The notes: generated from the letters alone by a model not told the origin. 64,000 bases of DNA from Mycolicibacterium moriokaense (GCF_010726085.1 NZ_AP022560.1:1-64000); one strand, 5' to 3'; positions 18,753 to 29,852 are shown, numbered from the stretch's first letter. A program made the numbers and translations.

Positions 18753-20303
18753 TCAGTCGCGTGCTCCCCCCTCGTGGTCCCAGTCGCTGGGCAACATGGG
18801 TTCTTTCGGTCCACCGCCGAACGAATCGCCTGCGAGTTCGGTCAGGCCGGCGGCCTGCTCGGTTTCCGACTTTGTTGCAGCGCCGGTGAAACCGACGGAC
18901 CCGGCGCCGCGCTCGGAGGCACGCATGCGCGGGCGTGGCTCCTCGGGCGGGGCGTCTTCCGGATCGGGCTCGTAATCCATGTACGCGTCGGCGTACTGGC
19001 GTTGGTGAATCGGCTGTGGGTGCTTGCGGCGGGCCCTGCGTTTGGCCAACGCCGATGCGGCGGCCGCAGCCGCGGCGGATGCCGCGATGTCGGACGCCGG
19101 CGCCTTGGCCCCGGCGCCTTCACGGAACGTCGGGGATACCCCGCCGTCCGGGCCGGGGCCTGCGATCGCGTATGGCGCCGCCGCACCCACACCGGGTGCC
19201 GCCGCGGCACTCGCAGGTGCGGACCCTGCGCTGACCGACGGTGACGGCGCGGCGGTTCCAGTCGGCACGGTCGGCGCCACCGATGCTATCGGCGGCAGGC
19301 TCTCAGCGCGCGACACCGGGGCGGGCCGCACCGGCGCGGGGACTGGTTCAGGGGCGGGCTCGGGAGCCGGTACCTCCGCCGGGACTTCAGTTTTCGGGAT
19401 CAAGGCGGCGATCATCAGCGGCAGGAAGATCGGAGCGCTGAAGATCAGCGACCAGGTGGTCCAGCCGAGGGGCTGCGTGATCGCCTGATACGCAATGAAG
19501 AAGAGCAACAGACCAGACGACGGGTTGAAGAGCCACCCGAAGAAGCTGTTCATGAAGTCGCTGAGCAACTGCAAGGCGTTGTTGAAGAACTGCCGCGCGA
19601 AATTCAGGATCGACTCGAAGAAGTCCTCGAAGAACTGCACCAACCGCTGCAGGAAGTCGGAGATGGAGTCGGCGAGGTTTCGTGCCGCGCTGGAATCCGC
19701 AGCGGTCAGCAGCGCGGATGCCTGCTGCGTGTCCGCCGCCGCCGAACCGGCCTCTCCCACACCGGGGACGAGCAGGAACGGCGCGGGCGTGGTCGAGGGC
19801 GTGGCGGCCACCGCGGCACCCGACACCGCCTGGTACACACTCATCGTCGTGGCCGCCTGAATCCACATGCGCACGTAGTCGGCTTCGTTCAAGGCGATCG
19901 GGATCGTGTTGATCCCCAGGAAGTTCGTGCCGACGAGCACGGCGTGCATCACATGGTTGAGCGCCAGCTGCGGCAGCGTCGGCATCGCCGCGAGCGCCGT
20001 CGTATAGGCGGCCGCCGCCGTGCTGTGCTGCGCCGCGGTGGCCGCGGCGTTCGCACTCGCCTGCGCGAGCCACGTCAGGTAGGGGGTGTGGGCGGCCACG
20101 TACTGCTCGGCGCTCGGCCCCTCCCATGCACCGCCCTGCACCGCGCCCAGGATTCCGGTCAACTCCGCTGCAGCAGAGGCATATTCGGCGGCCAGCGACT
20201 GCCATGCCCCCGCCGCCGCCAACAACGGACCCGGCCCGGGACCGCTGCTGAGCAACGCCGAATGCACCTCCGGCGGGAGGGCCATCCAGATGGGGGCGGT
20301 CAT
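18753..20303 (-). CDS. PPE family protein (PPE4-like), ESX-3 substrate/partner
   Basis: 516 residues; Rv0286 (PPE4) has about 513. The N-terminal PPE domain (about residues 1-175) starts [18 protein letters not shown] and contains [13 protein letters not shown] and the helical tip recognised by EspG3. Amphipathic helices follow ([17 protein letters not shown]), then a membrane-like region ([15 protein letters not shown] ... [11 protein letters not shown]). The C-terminus is a Pro/Ala-rich disordered tail ending [11 protein letters not shown]. It begins 2 bases after the PE gene; the PE-PPE pair is co-secreted and required for iron acquisition in M. tuberculosis. Confidence 0.92.
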   Translation of the reverse strand: MTAPIWMALPPEVHSALLSSGPGPGPLLAAAGAWQSLAAEYASAAAELTGILGAVQGGAWEGPSAEQYVAAHTPYLTWLAQASANAAATAAQHSTAAAAYTTALAAMPTLPQLALNHVMHAVLVGTNFLGINTIPIALNEADYVRMWIQAATTMSVYQAVSGAAVAATPSTTPAPFLLVPGVGEAGSAAADTQQASALLTAADSSAARNLADSISDFLQRLVQFFEDFFESILNFARQFFNNALQLLSDFMNSFFGWLFNPSSGLLLFFIAYQAITQPLGWTTWSLIFSAPIFLPLMIAALIPKTEVPAEVPAPEPAPEPVPAPVRPAPVSRAESLPPIASVAPTVPTGTAAPSPSVSAGSAPASAAAAPGVGAAAPYAIAGPGPDGGVSPTFREGAGAKAPASDIAASAAAAAAASALAKRRARRKHPQPIHQRQYADAYMDYEPDPEDAPPEEPRPRMRASERGAGSVGFTGAATKSETEQAAGLTELAGDSFGGGPKEPMLPSDWDHEGGARD

Positions 20304-20305
20304 GG

Positions 20306-20614
20306 TCAGCTACCGGCGATCAGGTAGGACGATGCGGCCATCGCGTCACCGGTGGCATAGCTGGTACCCGACTGGCCGACCCCGACGCCGGAACGTCCGA
20401 GCTCCTCGACACCCAGCGCGGCCATCGTGCTGTGTTGCGCCCCATGCACACTCATGCTCGCGGCCGTCTGTAGCGAGACCGCGTCGGCGGCGGGCGGCAC
20501 GACGGCGGTGACGAGAGGTGCGGCGGCCGCGTGTGCGGCGGCCAACCGGGCGGTCAGCGCCTCGACTGCGGCACTGGCCGCCATGAGGCCCTCCGGAACC
20601 ACGCGCAAGGTCAT
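20306..20614 (-). CDS. PE family protein (PE5-like), ESX-3 substrate
   Basis: 102 residues from [20 protein letters not shown]. It is a PE-domain-only protein: a two-helix hairpin with the PE signature present as VVPEGL, and YATGD near the end as the Y-x-x-x-D export signal. It dimerises with the PPE protein encoded next. The start ATG at 20614 overlaps the eccC3 stop by one base, so it is chosen over upstream in-frame codons. Matches Rv0285 in length and sequence pattern. Confidence 0.93.
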   Translation of the reverse strand: MTLRVVPEGLMAASAAVEALTARLAAAHAAAAPLVTAVVPPAADAVSLQTAASMSVHGAQHSTMAALGVEELGRSGVGVGQSGTSYATGDAMAASSYLIAGS

Positions 20615-23600
20615 CAGTCGAACTCCCTTCCTCTGTTTCCGGTGCTGTCGGCGACGGCATCGGCGAACGGGTTGACAAGTTGCAGAAACGTCGGGGCATC
20701 GCCGTCGTCGAGCAACATCGCGCGACCGGCGGGCAGCCTGCGGAATCGGTGGCCGCGGATCTTGCCGCTGTCCTGCGGATTGCCGGACAACATGAGGATC
20801 GACGCCTGCAACTCGTTGAGCCGACGCAGGAGCGGCGCCGTCATCAGGGCGTGGGCCGAACCGGTCGCCCGCGCGGTGACGATGACGCGCAGCCCCAGCT
20901 CGCTGGCCTGTGACAGCAGCCCGATGATGCTCGTCCACGGCCGTTGCCCGACGTAGGGACCGCTGACGGCGGGGGCGTCGGGGATCTGGTCGACGTCGTC
21001 GACGATCAGGTAGTGGGTGTGGGCGTTCCCGTTCGTTCGGTAGTTCCAGCCGCTGAGCTCCTGAGGACTCAGACCTGCAGGGGGGCGCCGCTTCTCCAAT
21101 AGCGCGGACAGTCCCAGCATCGCCGGGGTGATCCGGTCGATGTTCGGCGTGTACTCGTTGTCCGGGAACAGCGGTTCGTCGACGAGGTGCAGACGCCGGT
21201 CAACGACCGTGAACGCCACGCGGTCCGGGGTCGAATGCTCGCGGATCGTGCGAATCACATGACGCAGCAACGTCGTCTTGCCAGACTTGGCGTCGCCGAA
21301 CACCATCAGTAGCGGGTTGTCGTCGAAGCCCAACGACACCACGGCGAGATCCTCCTCGCGCTGGCCGATGACCACCCGCTCCGGCGCCGGGTACAGCGGC
21401 GCCACCGCGCTCGGCGCCAACTCCAGCGGCAGCAGCCGTACCGGCGGGGCGCTGACGCCCCGGTGGCGCGCGTTGATGACCGCGATGTCGCGCAGTGACG
21501 GCTCGGCGAACAGGAAGTGTTCGGCGGCCATCGTCAGCCCGCGACCCGGCTGGTCGGCGGGCACCGCCTCGGCGGGCCTGCGCAGTGCACCCGTCACCCG
21601 CACGTTGCTGTCCCGCGCATCGGCCAGCTTGAGCTCGAGCCGCAGGCCCAGCCCGTCGCGCATCGCCAACGGCACCTCGAGCCAGTTCGGCGTGGTGATG
21701 ACCACGTGGATGCCGTAGGACATGCCGATATTGACCAGCTCGGTGACCTTGGCCAGCAGCGGATTTCGGGTGTTGAAGGTGTCGGTGTTATCGCGACTGA
21801 ACGCATACAGGTTGTCGATGACCAAAAACACTTCGCCGTACTCGTCGCGTTCCCGGTCGCCGTTGGTGGAGTGACCGCGTTCCTGACGGGCCCGCAGCAG
21901 CTGCTCGAGTTCGCCGAACGTGCGCCGGATCCGCTCGGGTTCCAGCGGGGACGCGACGCTGCCGACGTGTGCGAGGTCGGCAAGCGGGCCCAGCTGACCG
22001 CCGCCGTAGTCCAGGCAGTAGAAGGTGACATCGCGAGGTGAGTGCAGCGCAGCGGCCGACAGGATGAACGTCTGCAACGCCGTCGTCTTGCCCGACTTCG
22101 GACCACCGTGAATCAGCACGTTGGCCGCGGCGGAGGTTGCATCGAAGATGAGCGGATCGCGCCGCATCGCGAACGGACGGTCGATCTCGCCCAGCGGCCA
22201 CTGCCACTGACGCTCGGGCACATCGGCGCGGGCCAGCAGCTCGTCGAGCGCCACCGGCTCGTCCAACGGGGGCAGCCACAGCTCCGGTGCCTTCGGACCG
22301 TAATGCCGAAGCTGGTCACCGATCGTGGCGACGAGCTTGCGCGGCGTACGGTCCTCGTGCGCTGCCGGCTCCACGGGTGTGACCGTGTCGGCGGGAGCGT
22401 CGACATGCCCGGCGGTGAACAGCTGCGGAACCGGAACTGAATGCACCACAACGGACTTCTCGACCCGAGGTGGATCGTAGATGCCGTCGACGTACGTACT
22501 GCGGAATTTCACCGGCATGGCGCCCGGGGTCGGCACCAGGTAGCCCTCGCCCTTGTGCTCGGGGCCGGCCTCGATGTGGAAGGCGTCCTCGACACCGATG
22601 ATCTGGCGGCTGACGGCCGGACTGGCCACCTTCAGCCCGATGCGGTACGAGGTGTTCTTGTCGATGTCCTTGATACGGCCGACATCGAGAGTCTGCGACG
22701 CGAACAGGATGTGGATGCGGAACGACCGGCCCTTGCGCGCCACGTAGTCAAACAGGTCGGCGTACTCGGGATGGTCGGCCAGCATCAGGGAGAACTCGTC
22801 GGCGACGACGAGCAGGGTCGGCAACGGCGGCAGGTCGTGGCCTGCGGCGATCGCGGCCTCGTACTCGAGCACGGAGTTGAAGGCGCTGCCCTGTACCCGG
22901 CGGCCCGCCTCCATCAGCAGCTGCTCACGGCGCGCCACTTCGCCGCGCAGAGTGTCGGCGAAGCGGTCTGCGAGCGAACGCTTCTCGGCCATGTTCGAGA
23001 TGACCGCGACCACCTGGGGGAAGTCGCGGAAGATGTCCGCGCCTGCCTCACCCTTGAAGTCGGCGTAGATGACGATGAGCCGGTCCGCCGAGTGAGTGGT
23101 CAACAGCGACAACAGGATCGACATCAGGGTCTGCGACTTACCGGAACCGGTCATGCCGATCATCAGGCCATGAGGCCCCATCCCGCCCTCGGCCTCGTCC
23201 TTGAGGTCGAAGATCAGCGGTTCGCCGGTCGACGTCACCCCGATGGGCACGCGCAGCTCGTCGGCGCGCGACCGCGGCGCCCACAGACTGGCCACATCCA
23301 GCGCCGCGGCGTCCGGGATGCCGAGCAGCGTCGAGAACGTCGCCACCCCCGCATTGCTCGAGCGGGCATGGGTGGGGTTGGAATCCCAGCGCGACAGCCG
23401 CCGCGCGATGTGACGGGCGGTCGCGACATCGAGCCGATCGGCGTGGTCGACATAGGGGGCCCAGCCACCGGTCCAACGTTCGAGTTTCCCGTCGGCGACA
23501 CGCAGGATGGGTCGCTCCGGGTCGGGGTATTGGTCGCGGTGCGGCGGCTCGGCGATGTGGTGAATCAGCGTCACGCCGGACAGCCCCGCGCGCGGCACCA

Positions 23601-24582
23601 AGGTGTTCGGGTCGGCCTCAGGGTCGTCGACGACGATCAGCAGATGTTTGGCGCTGACCTCCTCGGCGGAGCCGAACGGTGTGCGGTCATCGAGGGTGGG
23701 GTCAAGCACCGACCGCAGCTGTGCAACGTCACCCGCAAGGTAGCGAGCGGGACCCGCGCCGTCGACAGCACCGGGGATGTCGGTGTGCGGCAACCACTTC
23801 AGCCATGACCAGTCGTCGCCCTCGAAGTCCGGGGACACCAGAGCGACACCGAGGACCGCGGGGTCGTGCCATGCGACGGCCTGGCTGATCCACGCACGCA
23901 GCGCGCCGCGGACGTCGTCGGGCTCACCAAGGACGGTGATCCGCGAGACCTTGGTCAAGTCGATGCTCGACGGCGCCGCACGCACGGTGCGCTGCACATC
24001 GAGCAGTCCGCGCAGCGTCGTGTGGGACACGGGTTCGAGGTCCACCTCGTCGGCGCTGTCCTTCACCCGCAACGTGGCGCCCAACGGCGCATCGTGCAAA
24101 CCCGTTCGCACTACAAGGAAGTCGCTGTCGTGGGGGTCGCGCTCCCACTGCCGCCGGGTCCCCGGCACCTCGACCAGCAGTGCCGGATCCGGATGCGACC
24201 ATTCCAGCGCCGCCCGCTGCTCGGCGGCGTGCGCGCGGACGTTGTCGCGCACGACCGACAGGTAGCGCAGGTAGTCGGCCCGCTCGGCGTCGATCTCCTC
24301 GGTGCGCATCTTGTTGTCGGTGCCGCGGTACAGCGCGGTCGCGGCCAGCAGCAGCACGAACGGAAAGAACAGGGTCGTCGGTGAGATCAACCGCATCCCG
24401 GTGGCGACCAGGGCCACGATCATGCCGACGATCAGGATGACAATCAGGTACGGCAGCACCCGCCGCAGCAAGGACGGCGGCACCAACCGGGGCAACTCGG
24501 GTGGCGGTTCGATGGTGATGGTGCCCTTGCGCGGGGTCGGTGGCGCGATGCGGCGACGCGCCTCGAAGATGAGCCGGCTCAC
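20614..24582 (-). CDS. eccC3: ESX-3 type VII secretion ATPase EccC3 (fused)
   Basis: 1322 residues; the single-chain form normal for ESX-3. Two N-terminal membrane helices (about 43-62 and 70-84) are followed by a DUF-type domain and three FtsK/SpoIIIE ATPase domains with Walker A GMTGSGKS (476-483), GGPKSGKT (826-833) and GDAKSGKT (1096-1103). The first domain has a full Walker B (VVADEF, Asp595-Glu596); the second reads VIDN and the third IVDD, so only the first has the clear catalytic Glu. EccC recognises substrate C-termini and powers export. Its start overlaps the eccB3 stop by 4 bases. Confidence 0.96.
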   Translation of the reverse strand: MSRLIFEARRRIAPPTPRKGTITIEPPPELPRLVPPSLLRRVLPYLIVILIVGMIVALVATGMRLISPTTLFFPFVLLLAATALYRGTDNKMRTEEIDAERADYLRYLSVVRDNVRAHAAEQRAALEWSHPDPALLVEVPGTRRQWERDPHDSDFLVVRTGLHDAPLGATLRVKDSADEVDLEPVSHTTLRGLLDVQRTVRAAPSSIDLTKVSRITVLGEPDDVRGALRAWISQAVAWHDPAVLGVALVSPDFEGDDWSWLKWLPHTDIPGAVDGAGPARYLAGDVAQLRSVLDPTLDDRTPFGSAEEVSAKHLLIVVDDPEADPNTLVPRAGLSGVTLIHHIAEPPHRDQYPDPERPILRVADGKLERWTGGWAPYVDHADRLDVATARHIARRLSRWDSNPTHARSSNAGVATFSTLLGIPDAAALDVASLWAPRSRADELRVPIGVTSTGEPLIFDLKDEAEGGMGPHGLMIGMTGSGKSQTLMSILLSLLTTHSADRLIVIYADFKGEAGADIFRDFPQVVAVISNMAEKRSLADRFADTLRGEVARREQLLMEAGRRVQGSAFNSVLEYEAAIAAGHDLPPLPTLLVVADEFSLMLADHPEYADLFDYVARKGRSFRIHILFASQTLDVGRIKDIDKNTSYRIGLKVASPAVSRQIIGVEDAFHIEAGPEHKGEGYLVPTPGAMPVKFRSTYVDGIYDPPRVEKSVVVHSVPVPQLFTAGHVDAPADTVTPVEPAAHEDRTPRKLVATIGDQLRHYGPKAPELWLPPLDEPVALDELLARADVPERQWQWPLGEIDRPFAMRRDPLIFDATSAAANVLIHGGPKSGKTTALQTFILSAAALHSPRDVTFYCLDYGGGQLGPLADLAHVGSVASPLEPERIRRTFGELEQLLRARQERGHSTNGDRERDEYGEVFLVIDNLYAFSRDNTDTFNTRNPLLAKVTELVNIGMSYGIHVVITTPNWLEVPLAMRDGLGLRLELKLADARDSNVRVTGALRRPAEAVPADQPGRGLTMAAEHFLFAEPSLRDIAVINARHRGVSAPPVRLLPLELAPSAVAPLYPAPERVVIGQREEDLAVVSLGFDDNPLLMVFGDAKSGKTTLLRHVIRTIREHSTPDRVAFTVVDRRLHLVDEPLFPDNEYTPNIDRITPAMLGLSALLEKRRPPAGLSPQELSGWNYRTNGNAHTHYLIVDDVDQIPDAPAVSGPYVGQRPWTSIIGLLSQASELGLRVIVTARATGSAHALMTAPLLRRLNELQASILMLSGNPQDSGKIRGHRFRRLPAGRAMLLDDGDAPTFLQLVNPFADAVADSTGNRGREFD

Positions 24583-26141
24583 GATGGGGTCTCCCTAACG
24601 ACTGCGGGTCTGGGGTCGGCGGCAAGCCCGTCGTGGGCCAGCAGGGCGTCGGCGCGGGACAGTGTCGGGCCTTGTGCGAACTGGCTCAGCATCGACCACG
24701 GTATGGGCAGCGGTGGCGGCGTGAGGCCCAACGCTGCAATGGTTTTCGAGTCATCGTCGGTGTCGAGGCCGTAGCGTACGCCGGTGTCGCTGATCCAGAA
24801 GTTCGCCCCTCCGACGGGATCGGTGCCGCCGCCGTCCTGGCCGACGGTCCGCACCAGATAGCCGCGGCCCGGGGCCAGCACGACGCGGTCGGCCGTGGTA
24901 CCGGTTCCGGCTCCAACAAGGTCGACGGTGCGAAGCTGGTCGGACACGGGAAGTGTGACGCCGGAACGCAATCGAAGAGTCGCGCCGGTCGCGTCGGCGG
25001 GGCGCGTCCACTGCGCACACGTCAGTGGCGCATCGGCGGGGTCCACTATCGTGACCCGCTCGCTCGGATAGGCGTCGTCGTCGATGACGTCCGCCACCGG
25101 CAGCCGTGCGACGTCGTCGGCCCCCAGCCGGGGCGGCTGGGTGAGCCCGAACGAGTTCGTGTTGCGCAGTATCGCGGCGACCACGGGCGAAATCGGTTGC
25201 AACCCCTCGCGAAGCACGGCGTAGTGACGCAGAGCGTTGTCGGCGTCGAACGATGTCACGACGGCCCCGACAGGTGCCGGCACCGGCAGTTGGTAGCTCG
25301 TCGGCTCACCCGCGCCGGGGATGGCGGGCGCGCTCAGCGCGGGTCCTTCGGGGATCGCGTTGAATAATCCGGCGGCGATGGGGCGGCCGCTCGGTGCCGT
25401 CGCGCCGAGACCCAGCGCGGACGTGACGGCGCGGTCCTCGAAGTCGATCGAACTGCGCCTACCGCCCCACAGCAGCCACGTACCCGCGTTCGGCCCGGTC
25501 TCGTTGGCCACCAGCATCGCCTTGTCGCCCGGCAGCGCCCTGGCGCGTTCACCTCCGTCGGTGAGCGGTCCGGCGATGAGCGTCACGCCGGTCGCCGGTC
25601 CCGAGACCCCGTCGCACACCGTCCAGTCGGCATCGCGAGTCGTGTTCTGCACCATACGTTCTGGTGCGCCGGGGATGCCGATCAGGTTGCCACGCGGGAA
25701 CCGGTCGATCTCGCTGGTCTTCACCGTGGTGGGGTTGTCGGGCCGCCCCGCGATGAGCCGCGCCGATGTCAGGTTCAGCACCGGGTGCAGCTGGTCGCCG
25801 AGGCGGACGTACAGCGCGGACGTGGTGCGGTCCGCCAGGATCGCGTCGTTCCCAGCCACCCCGCCGGGCCTGATCAGCGAGAAGACGAAACAGCCTGCAA
25901 GCCCCGTGATGAGCACGAGCGCACCGACGAACACCGCGCGTGACTGGGTCCGCAACGGGTCGACGAGCATGCGGGTGTCGTGCAACGCGACGCCGGATGC
26001 GATGCGCCGCATGATGAATCGCCAGCCCGAAACCTGGTGGCGCGTGACGAACCCGCGGCGGTAGGGGGTGCGCTCGGGATTCTCGTTGACCGGAGTTCGG
26101 GAGGTGAACTCCCGACGATCCTGATTGTCGGGGCCGCTCAT
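24579..26141 (-). CDS. eccB3: ESX-3 type VII secretion protein EccB3
   Basis: 520 residues. A cytosolic N-terminus ([20 protein letters not shown]) leads to one membrane helix (about residues 72-92, [20 protein letters not shown]) and a large periplasmic domain with the EccB repeat pattern ([32 protein letters not shown]). EccB forms the periplasmic part of the membrane complex. ATGA overlaps at both ends (26138-26141 and 24579-24582) place it firmly in the operon. Confidence 0.94.
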   Translation of the reverse strand: MSGPDNQDRREFTSRTPVNENPERTPYRRGFVTRHQVSGWRFIMRRIASGVALHDTRMLVDPLRTQSRAVFVGALVLITGLAGCFVFSLIRPGGVAGNDAILADRTTSALYVRLGDQLHPVLNLTSARLIAGRPDNPTTVKTSEIDRFPRGNLIGIPGAPERMVQNTTRDADWTVCDGVSGPATGVTLIAGPLTDGGERARALPGDKAMLVANETGPNAGTWLLWGGRRSSIDFEDRAVTSALGLGATAPSGRPIAAGLFNAIPEGPALSAPAIPGAGEPTSYQLPVPAPVGAVVTSFDADNALRHYAVLREGLQPISPVVAAILRNTNSFGLTQPPRLGADDVARLPVADVIDDDAYPSERVTIVDPADAPLTCAQWTRPADATGATLRLRSGVTLPVSDQLRTVDLVGAGTGTTADRVVLAPGRGYLVRTVGQDGGGTDPVGGANFWISDTGVRYGLDTDDDSKTIAALGLTPPPLPIPWSMLSQFAQGPTLSRADALLAHDGLAADPRPAVVRETPS

Positions 26142-27955
26142 TCGGGCACCGTCAGGCCGAGGCCGCGGAGCAGCGGGATGGCGGATCGGGTGACGTCCTC
26201 ATCGGTGATTGTCATCAGCTCGTCGTCAGTGAATTCTTCTGTGTCGGAATGGTCGAGGCGGAACTCGCGCTCCTCTTCGGAGCGCTCCACGAGGTTGCGG
26301 ACGAAGCGGCCGTTACCGGCGATGTCCAGGCTGCGCCTGTCCACACCGTTGGCATCGGGAGTGGTGACGGATGCGAGTTGAGTGAACAGCGTCTCCATGT
26401 GCGCCAGTGCTGCGGGCTCGAAGACGCTGTCCCGCTTCTCAGCCATGCGCGTCGCGATCTCCACCAGCTCGTGCGGTGAGTAGGACGGAAAGTCGATGCT
26501 GCGGGTGAACCGAGAGCGCAAACCCTCGTTCGTGTCGAGAAACGCGTCGAGATCTTTGCGGTAACCGGCGACGATCACGACCAGCCGCTCACGGTCGTTC
26601 TCCATGCGGGCCAGCAGGGTGTCGATCGCGACGAGACCGAAATCGTTCTTCGCGCCGGTCGACACGAGCGCATAGGCCTCGTCGAGGAACAGCACGCCGT
26701 CGAGTGCGCTGTCGATGATGCTGTTGGTCTTCGCCTCGGTCTCGCCGATGTGCTGGCCGATGAGGTCCGCGCGGTGCACCTCGCGCACCGTCTCCTTCTT
26801 GAGAATGCCCAGCCCGCAATAGATCTTGGCGACCACCCGCGCGATCGTCGTCTTACCGGTGCCGGGCGGCCCGGCGAACACGAGATGGTTGGTGCGGTTC
26901 GCGACGGTCAGCCCGCGCTCCTGGCGACGGATCGCCATCGCGACCGAACTCTTCAGCCGGGCCACCTGATACTTGACCTCGTCCAGGCCGATGAACTCGG
27001 CCAGTTCGGCCTCGGCCTCGATCAACAGGTGCGCCTTCCGCTCCTTGGCACCGGGATCGACGAACTCGGATTCGCTCGGCTCTGTCTCGGGATCCCAAGG
27101 GTCAGAACGGGCTTCGATCCTCGCGGCGGTCGTCGGCACGATGCCGTACGACGGGTCCGAGATCGCCGTCTCGACCTCTTCGTTCTCGGGATTGGCGGCG
27201 TAGAGCTCGGCGAGCACATCGGCGGCGTCGAGGTCTTCGCCCTGCGCCCGCAGCGCCAACGCCCTCACGAGGCCACCGTCCACCGCCGCGATGTCGATGG
27301 GTCCGGATGGGTCCTCGAGGTAGGACAATGCCGGGGCGTACATCCCCAACCGCGCCAGCGCGGTGCCCAGTGCGGTGCGCACGGCATGCGCATACGGCGC
27401 GTCCAGCTTTGGATCGTTGACGATCGGGGTGAGTAGCCGTACGACGTCCGACCAACGTGCGGTCCGGTAGTACATGGCGACCCGCACCCACCGCGCCTCG
27501 AGCCAGTTCGGCCGCCGGGCGATGAGCGGACCCACGAGTTCGTCGGCGGCCGTCCATTTGCCGGCGTCGCAGAGGGTGACGGCGTAGGCCAGTGCGAAGT
27601 CGTCGGGTTTCGACGCGGCGAATTGGAGATACAGCCCGGTGTCGTAGTCGAATATCAGGTCCCCGTCGGAGAGTTCGATTTGACGCTGCAGCACACCGGC
27701 CGTGTTCACCGTACGCCAGACACCTTCGATCACCGGTGCGCTGCTATCGCCGGCGGCGGCGAGGCCCGTCCAGGCGTCGCATTGTTCGCGGGCGATGCGG
27801 GTGAGCTCGGCAAATCCGGACCGCGCCGCCGCCAGATCCGCCGGTCGGCGCCGATCGTGCACCGACAACCCAAGGGCCCGGCAGGATGTCGCGAAGCGAC
27901 TCAGAACGTCGTTGTCGACGCGGGAGCCCGCAGCTAAGTCCGTTGATGAAGGCAC
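26138..27955 (-). CDS. eccA3: ESX-3 AAA+ ATPase EccA3
   Basis: 605 residues. Cytosolic. The N-terminal half is a TPR-like helical domain (about 20-280); the C-terminal half is a CbxX/CfxQ-type AAA+ ATPase with Walker A GPPGTGKT (362-369), Walker B LFLDEAYAL and the sensor/arginine segment LRSRFTRSIDFP. EccA interacts with Esp chaperones and secreted substrates. It is the first gene of the ESX-3 run; an IdeR-like box lies 22 bases upstream of its start, so the operon is expected to be repressed by iron. Confidence 0.94.
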   Translation of the reverse strand: MPSSTDLAAGSRVDNDVLSRFATSCRALGLSVHDRRRPADLAAARSGFAELTRIAREQCDAWTGLAAAGDSSAPVIEGVWRTVNTAGVLQRQIELSDGDLIFDYDTGLYLQFAASKPDDFALAYAVTLCDAGKWTAADELVGPLIARRPNWLEARWVRVAMYYRTARWSDVVRLLTPIVNDPKLDAPYAHAVRTALGTALARLGMYAPALSYLEDPSGPIDIAAVDGGLVRALALRAQGEDLDAADVLAELYAANPENEEVETAISDPSYGIVPTTAARIEARSDPWDPETEPSESEFVDPGAKERKAHLLIEAEAELAEFIGLDEVKYQVARLKSSVAMAIRRQERGLTVANRTNHLVFAGPPGTGKTTIARVVAKIYCGLGILKKETVREVHRADLIGQHIGETEAKTNSIIDSALDGVLFLDEAYALVSTGAKNDFGLVAIDTLLARMENDRERLVVIVAGYRKDLDAFLDTNEGLRSRFTRSIDFPSYSPHELVEIATRMAEKRDSVFEPAALAHMETLFTQLASVTTPDANGVDRRSLDIAGNGRFVRNLVERSEEEREFRLDHSDTEEFTDDELMTITDEDVTRSAIPLLRGLGLTVPE

Positions 27956-27977
27956 GCGCGAATTCTCCCCAGAAAAG

Positions 27978-27996
27978 TTATGGCAGCCTAACCTTC
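27978..27996. promoter_or_regulatory. IdeR-like iron box upstream of eccA3
   Basis: TTATGGCAGCCTAACCTTC matches 13 of 19 positions of the mycobacterial IdeR consensus TTAGGTTAGGCTAACCTAA, with the right half (CTAACCT) intact. It sits 22 bases upstream of the eccA3 start, the position expected for a repressor overlapping the promoter. IdeR control of ESX-3 is established for M. tuberculosis and M. smegmatis; here it is inferred from sequence. Confidence 0.7.
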
Positions 27997-28000
27997 GTTG

Positions 28001-28020
28001 AAGTTAGCATTGCATAACTT
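28001..28020. promoter_or_regulatory. AT-rich inverted repeat in eccA3 promoter
   Basis: AAGTTAGCATTGCATAACTT: 6-base perfect arms AAGTTA/TAACTT around GCATTGCA, directly upstream of the IdeR-like box. It could hold promoter elements or a second regulator site (Zur is known for M. tuberculosis ESX-3, but the match to a Zur box is not convincing). Confidence 0.4.
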
Positions 28021-28087
28021 AACTGTCGAGACTCACGTACCGACCTAGGACATAGGTTCGCTCATCCTTTTGTCGCATCGACGAGGC

Positions 28088-28258
28088 TTATCCCATCGGG
28101 CAGTAGCCGGCCTGGGGATCGATCGACAACCGGAACCCGGCGGCCCCAGCGCCCGAAGGGCGCCGAACCACCGGGCGGCCGGTTCGTACTGCTCGTTGTA
28201 GAGGAGTTGGTAGAACGGCCGCGGATGCGCGGGGTCCTCGGCGGCAAGCTCTGCCTTA
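28088..28258 (-). other. Possible coding remnant downstream of MpaB-like gene
   Basis: Directly after the MpaB-like stop, a +1 frame reads AELAAEDPAHPRPFYQLLYN then EQYEPAARWFGALRALG, and a shifted frame continues FRLSIDPQAGYCPMG and a stop at 28088. Composition and codon use look coding, but no start codon is evident. It may be a C-terminal extension of the preceding protein lost by a frameshift, or a small broken gene. I do not recognise it. Confidence 0.3.
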
Positions 28259-29152
28259 GACGAGCGGGCGACCGGTGCGCATCCGCCAGTCGAGGTCCCT
28301 CAGCATCCAGTTGAACGGGAACCGCCGCATGAACCGCGGGAGGAAGTTGTTGATCCTGCCCATGATTCCCATCACGCGATTGAACCGGCGCTGCTTGTCG
28401 GCATCCCACGGCAATCGCATCTCATCCCGGAACCGTTGCGGCAGAAAGCCCGTCGTGATGAAGAGGTTGACCGCATCGATGCGCCGCTGGATCGGATAGG
28501 GAAGCGTCGCTTTACCGACGCGTCCCGCGGCGATCGGCCAGAGGTACTCGCGCACGGCATCGTCGATGTGAACCTTCTCCAGCGACTCTTGCCAGTATTC
28601 GTCGAAGGCCTTGCGGTCGGCGGGCCACATCTCCGCAGGAACCTGCAGGGTGGTGCCGAGGGCCGCGCCCTCGCGATAGTGCGCGTCAGCAAGCTCGTCG
28701 TCCATCTCACCGACGAAGATGCGATAGACGTCGACGAAGCCCTTGTACAGACAGGCCGCCACCCACAGCTGTAGGTCCTTGTCAAACGCGTTGTACTCCA
28801 CCGGATCACCGGGCCGTGAATACACCTCGGCATGCGACTTGTTGACCGCACGCCGGTAGGCCTTCTTCTGTTCGTCGGTACCCGAGAGCGCCACGGCGAG
28901 ATAGGTGAACGTCGTCCGCGCCCGCTTGATCGGATGGCGGTCCGCCCGTCCGCTCTCGACCCGGCTGTCCTTGACGCCGTACCCGACACCCGGCCGGGAG
29001 AGCTCCATGATCACGTTGGCCGGACCCGACAACAGACCGATGCCTGCGGCGTCGTCCGCTCGGTGCATCCACCGAGGCGCGCGCCTCCCGCCCGGCAGGG
29101 GCGGATCGTTGATCCCCCGTCCGACGTGGTCGATCACCTCAGTGCTCGTCAT
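28256..29152 (-). CDS. MpaB-like (DUF2236) oxygenase family protein
   Basis: 298 residues from MTSTEVIDHVGRGINDPPLP, a position like Rv0276. The start at 29152 is chosen because GAGGGTGACG precedes it and it faces the divergent TetR gene; a longer in-frame option runs across that gene's promoter. Family features: PANVIMELSRPGVGYGV, then TFTYLAVALSGTDEQKKAYR with RAVNKSHAEV (a conserved His), and CLYKGFVDVYRIFVG. DUF2236 proteins include fungal MpaB and the rubber oxygenase Lcp, which bind haem b; the substrate here is unknown. Probable target of the adjacent TetR regulator. Confidence 0.75.
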   Translation of the reverse strand: MTSTEVIDHVGRGINDPPLPGGRRAPRWMHRADDAAGIGLLSGPANVIMELSRPGVGYGVKDSRVESGRADRHPIKRARTTFTYLAVALSGTDEQKKAYRRAVNKSHAEVYSRPGDPVEYNAFDKDLQLWVAACLYKGFVDVYRIFVGEMDDELADAHYREGAALGTTLQVPAEMWPADRKAFDEYWQESLEKVHIDDAVREYLWPIAAGRVGKATLPYPIQRRIDAVNLFITTGFLPQRFRDEMRLPWDADKQRRFNRVMGIMGRINNFLPRFMRRFPFNWMLRDLDWRMRTGRPLV

Positions 29153-29211
29153 CGTCACCCTCTTGCTCCGCAAATGTGAGAACGCCTGTTTCCTGATATT
29201 GCCCTGCGCCC

Positions 29212-29223
29212 TGACAGGTGTCA
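29212..29223. promoter_or_regulatory. Inverted repeat, candidate TetR operator
   Basis: TGACAggTGTCA: 5-base perfect arms with a 2-base centre, just upstream of the TetR start (29226/29235) and inside the 73-base gap to the divergent MpaB-like gene. A site here could control both directions. Confidence 0.5.
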
Positions 29224-29225
29224 AG

Positions 29226-29852
29226 ATGACAGCCATGGCACAGGTCCGGCCCTACCGCGGCATCGAAGCCGGCGAGCGAGTGGCCGCTCGACGGCGACAG
29301 TTGCTCGACGCCGGCCTGGAACTGCTGGGCGCTTCGGGTAAAGACCCCGCTGAACTCACTGTCCGTGCCATCTGCGGTCAGGCCGGACTGGGTGTCAGGT
29401 ACTTCTACGAGAGCTTCACCGACAAAGACCACTTCGTCGGTGCCGTCTACGACTCGGTGATCGCCGACATTGCCGCGACCACGCAGGCGGCGGTGGCCTC
29501 GGCACCCCCTGACGAGCAGGCGCGCGCGGCGATGGCGAACATCGTGCGCACCATCTCCGCCGATCCCCGGGTGGGCCGGCTGCTGTTCGCCGTAGAACTG
29601 TCCAACACCGTGATCGTGCGCAAACGTGCGGAGTCGACAACGTTGTTCGCCGCGCTGCTCTTTGCGCATGCAGAAGCGCACGGAGCGCTGGACAACGATC
29701 GCGTGAAGGCCGCGTCCCACTTCGTCGTCGGTGGTGTGGGCCAGGCCATCAGTGCCTGGCTGTCCGGTGACGTCGAACTCGACGAAGACGGAATGGTCTT
29801 GTCGCTGGCGGCGCTGATCGATCAGCTGGCCGCCATGCCGCCGCAGAGCTAG
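29226..29852 (+). CDS. TetR family transcriptional regulator
   Basis: 208 residues from ATG 29226 (29235 is an alternative). The N-terminal helix-turn-helix reads ARRRQLLDAGLELLG ... LTVRAICGQAGLGVRYFYESF, where GVRYFYESF is the recognition helix. The C-terminal ligand domain includes PRVGRLLFAVELSNTV and HFVVGGVGQAISAWL. Its position matches Rv0275c. Divergent from the MpaB-like oxygenase with an inverted repeat between them, so autoregulation and control of that gene are likely. Ligand unknown; the neighbourhood suggests a lipid or acyl-CoA. Confidence 0.85.
   Translation: MTAMAQVRPYRGIEAGERVAARRRQLLDAGLELLGASGKDPAELTVRAICGQAGLGVRYFYESFTDKDHFVGAVYDSVIADIAATTQAAVASAPPDEQARAAMANIVRTISADPRVGRLLFAVELSNTVIVRKRAESTTLFAALLFAHAEAHGALDNDRVKAASHFVVGGVGQAISAWLSGDVELDEDGMVLSLAALIDQLAAMPPQS

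Noticed and set aside
22441-23808. 455-codon plus-strand open frame opposite eccC3
   Set aside because: Antisense of a conserved ATPase; no recognisable motif.
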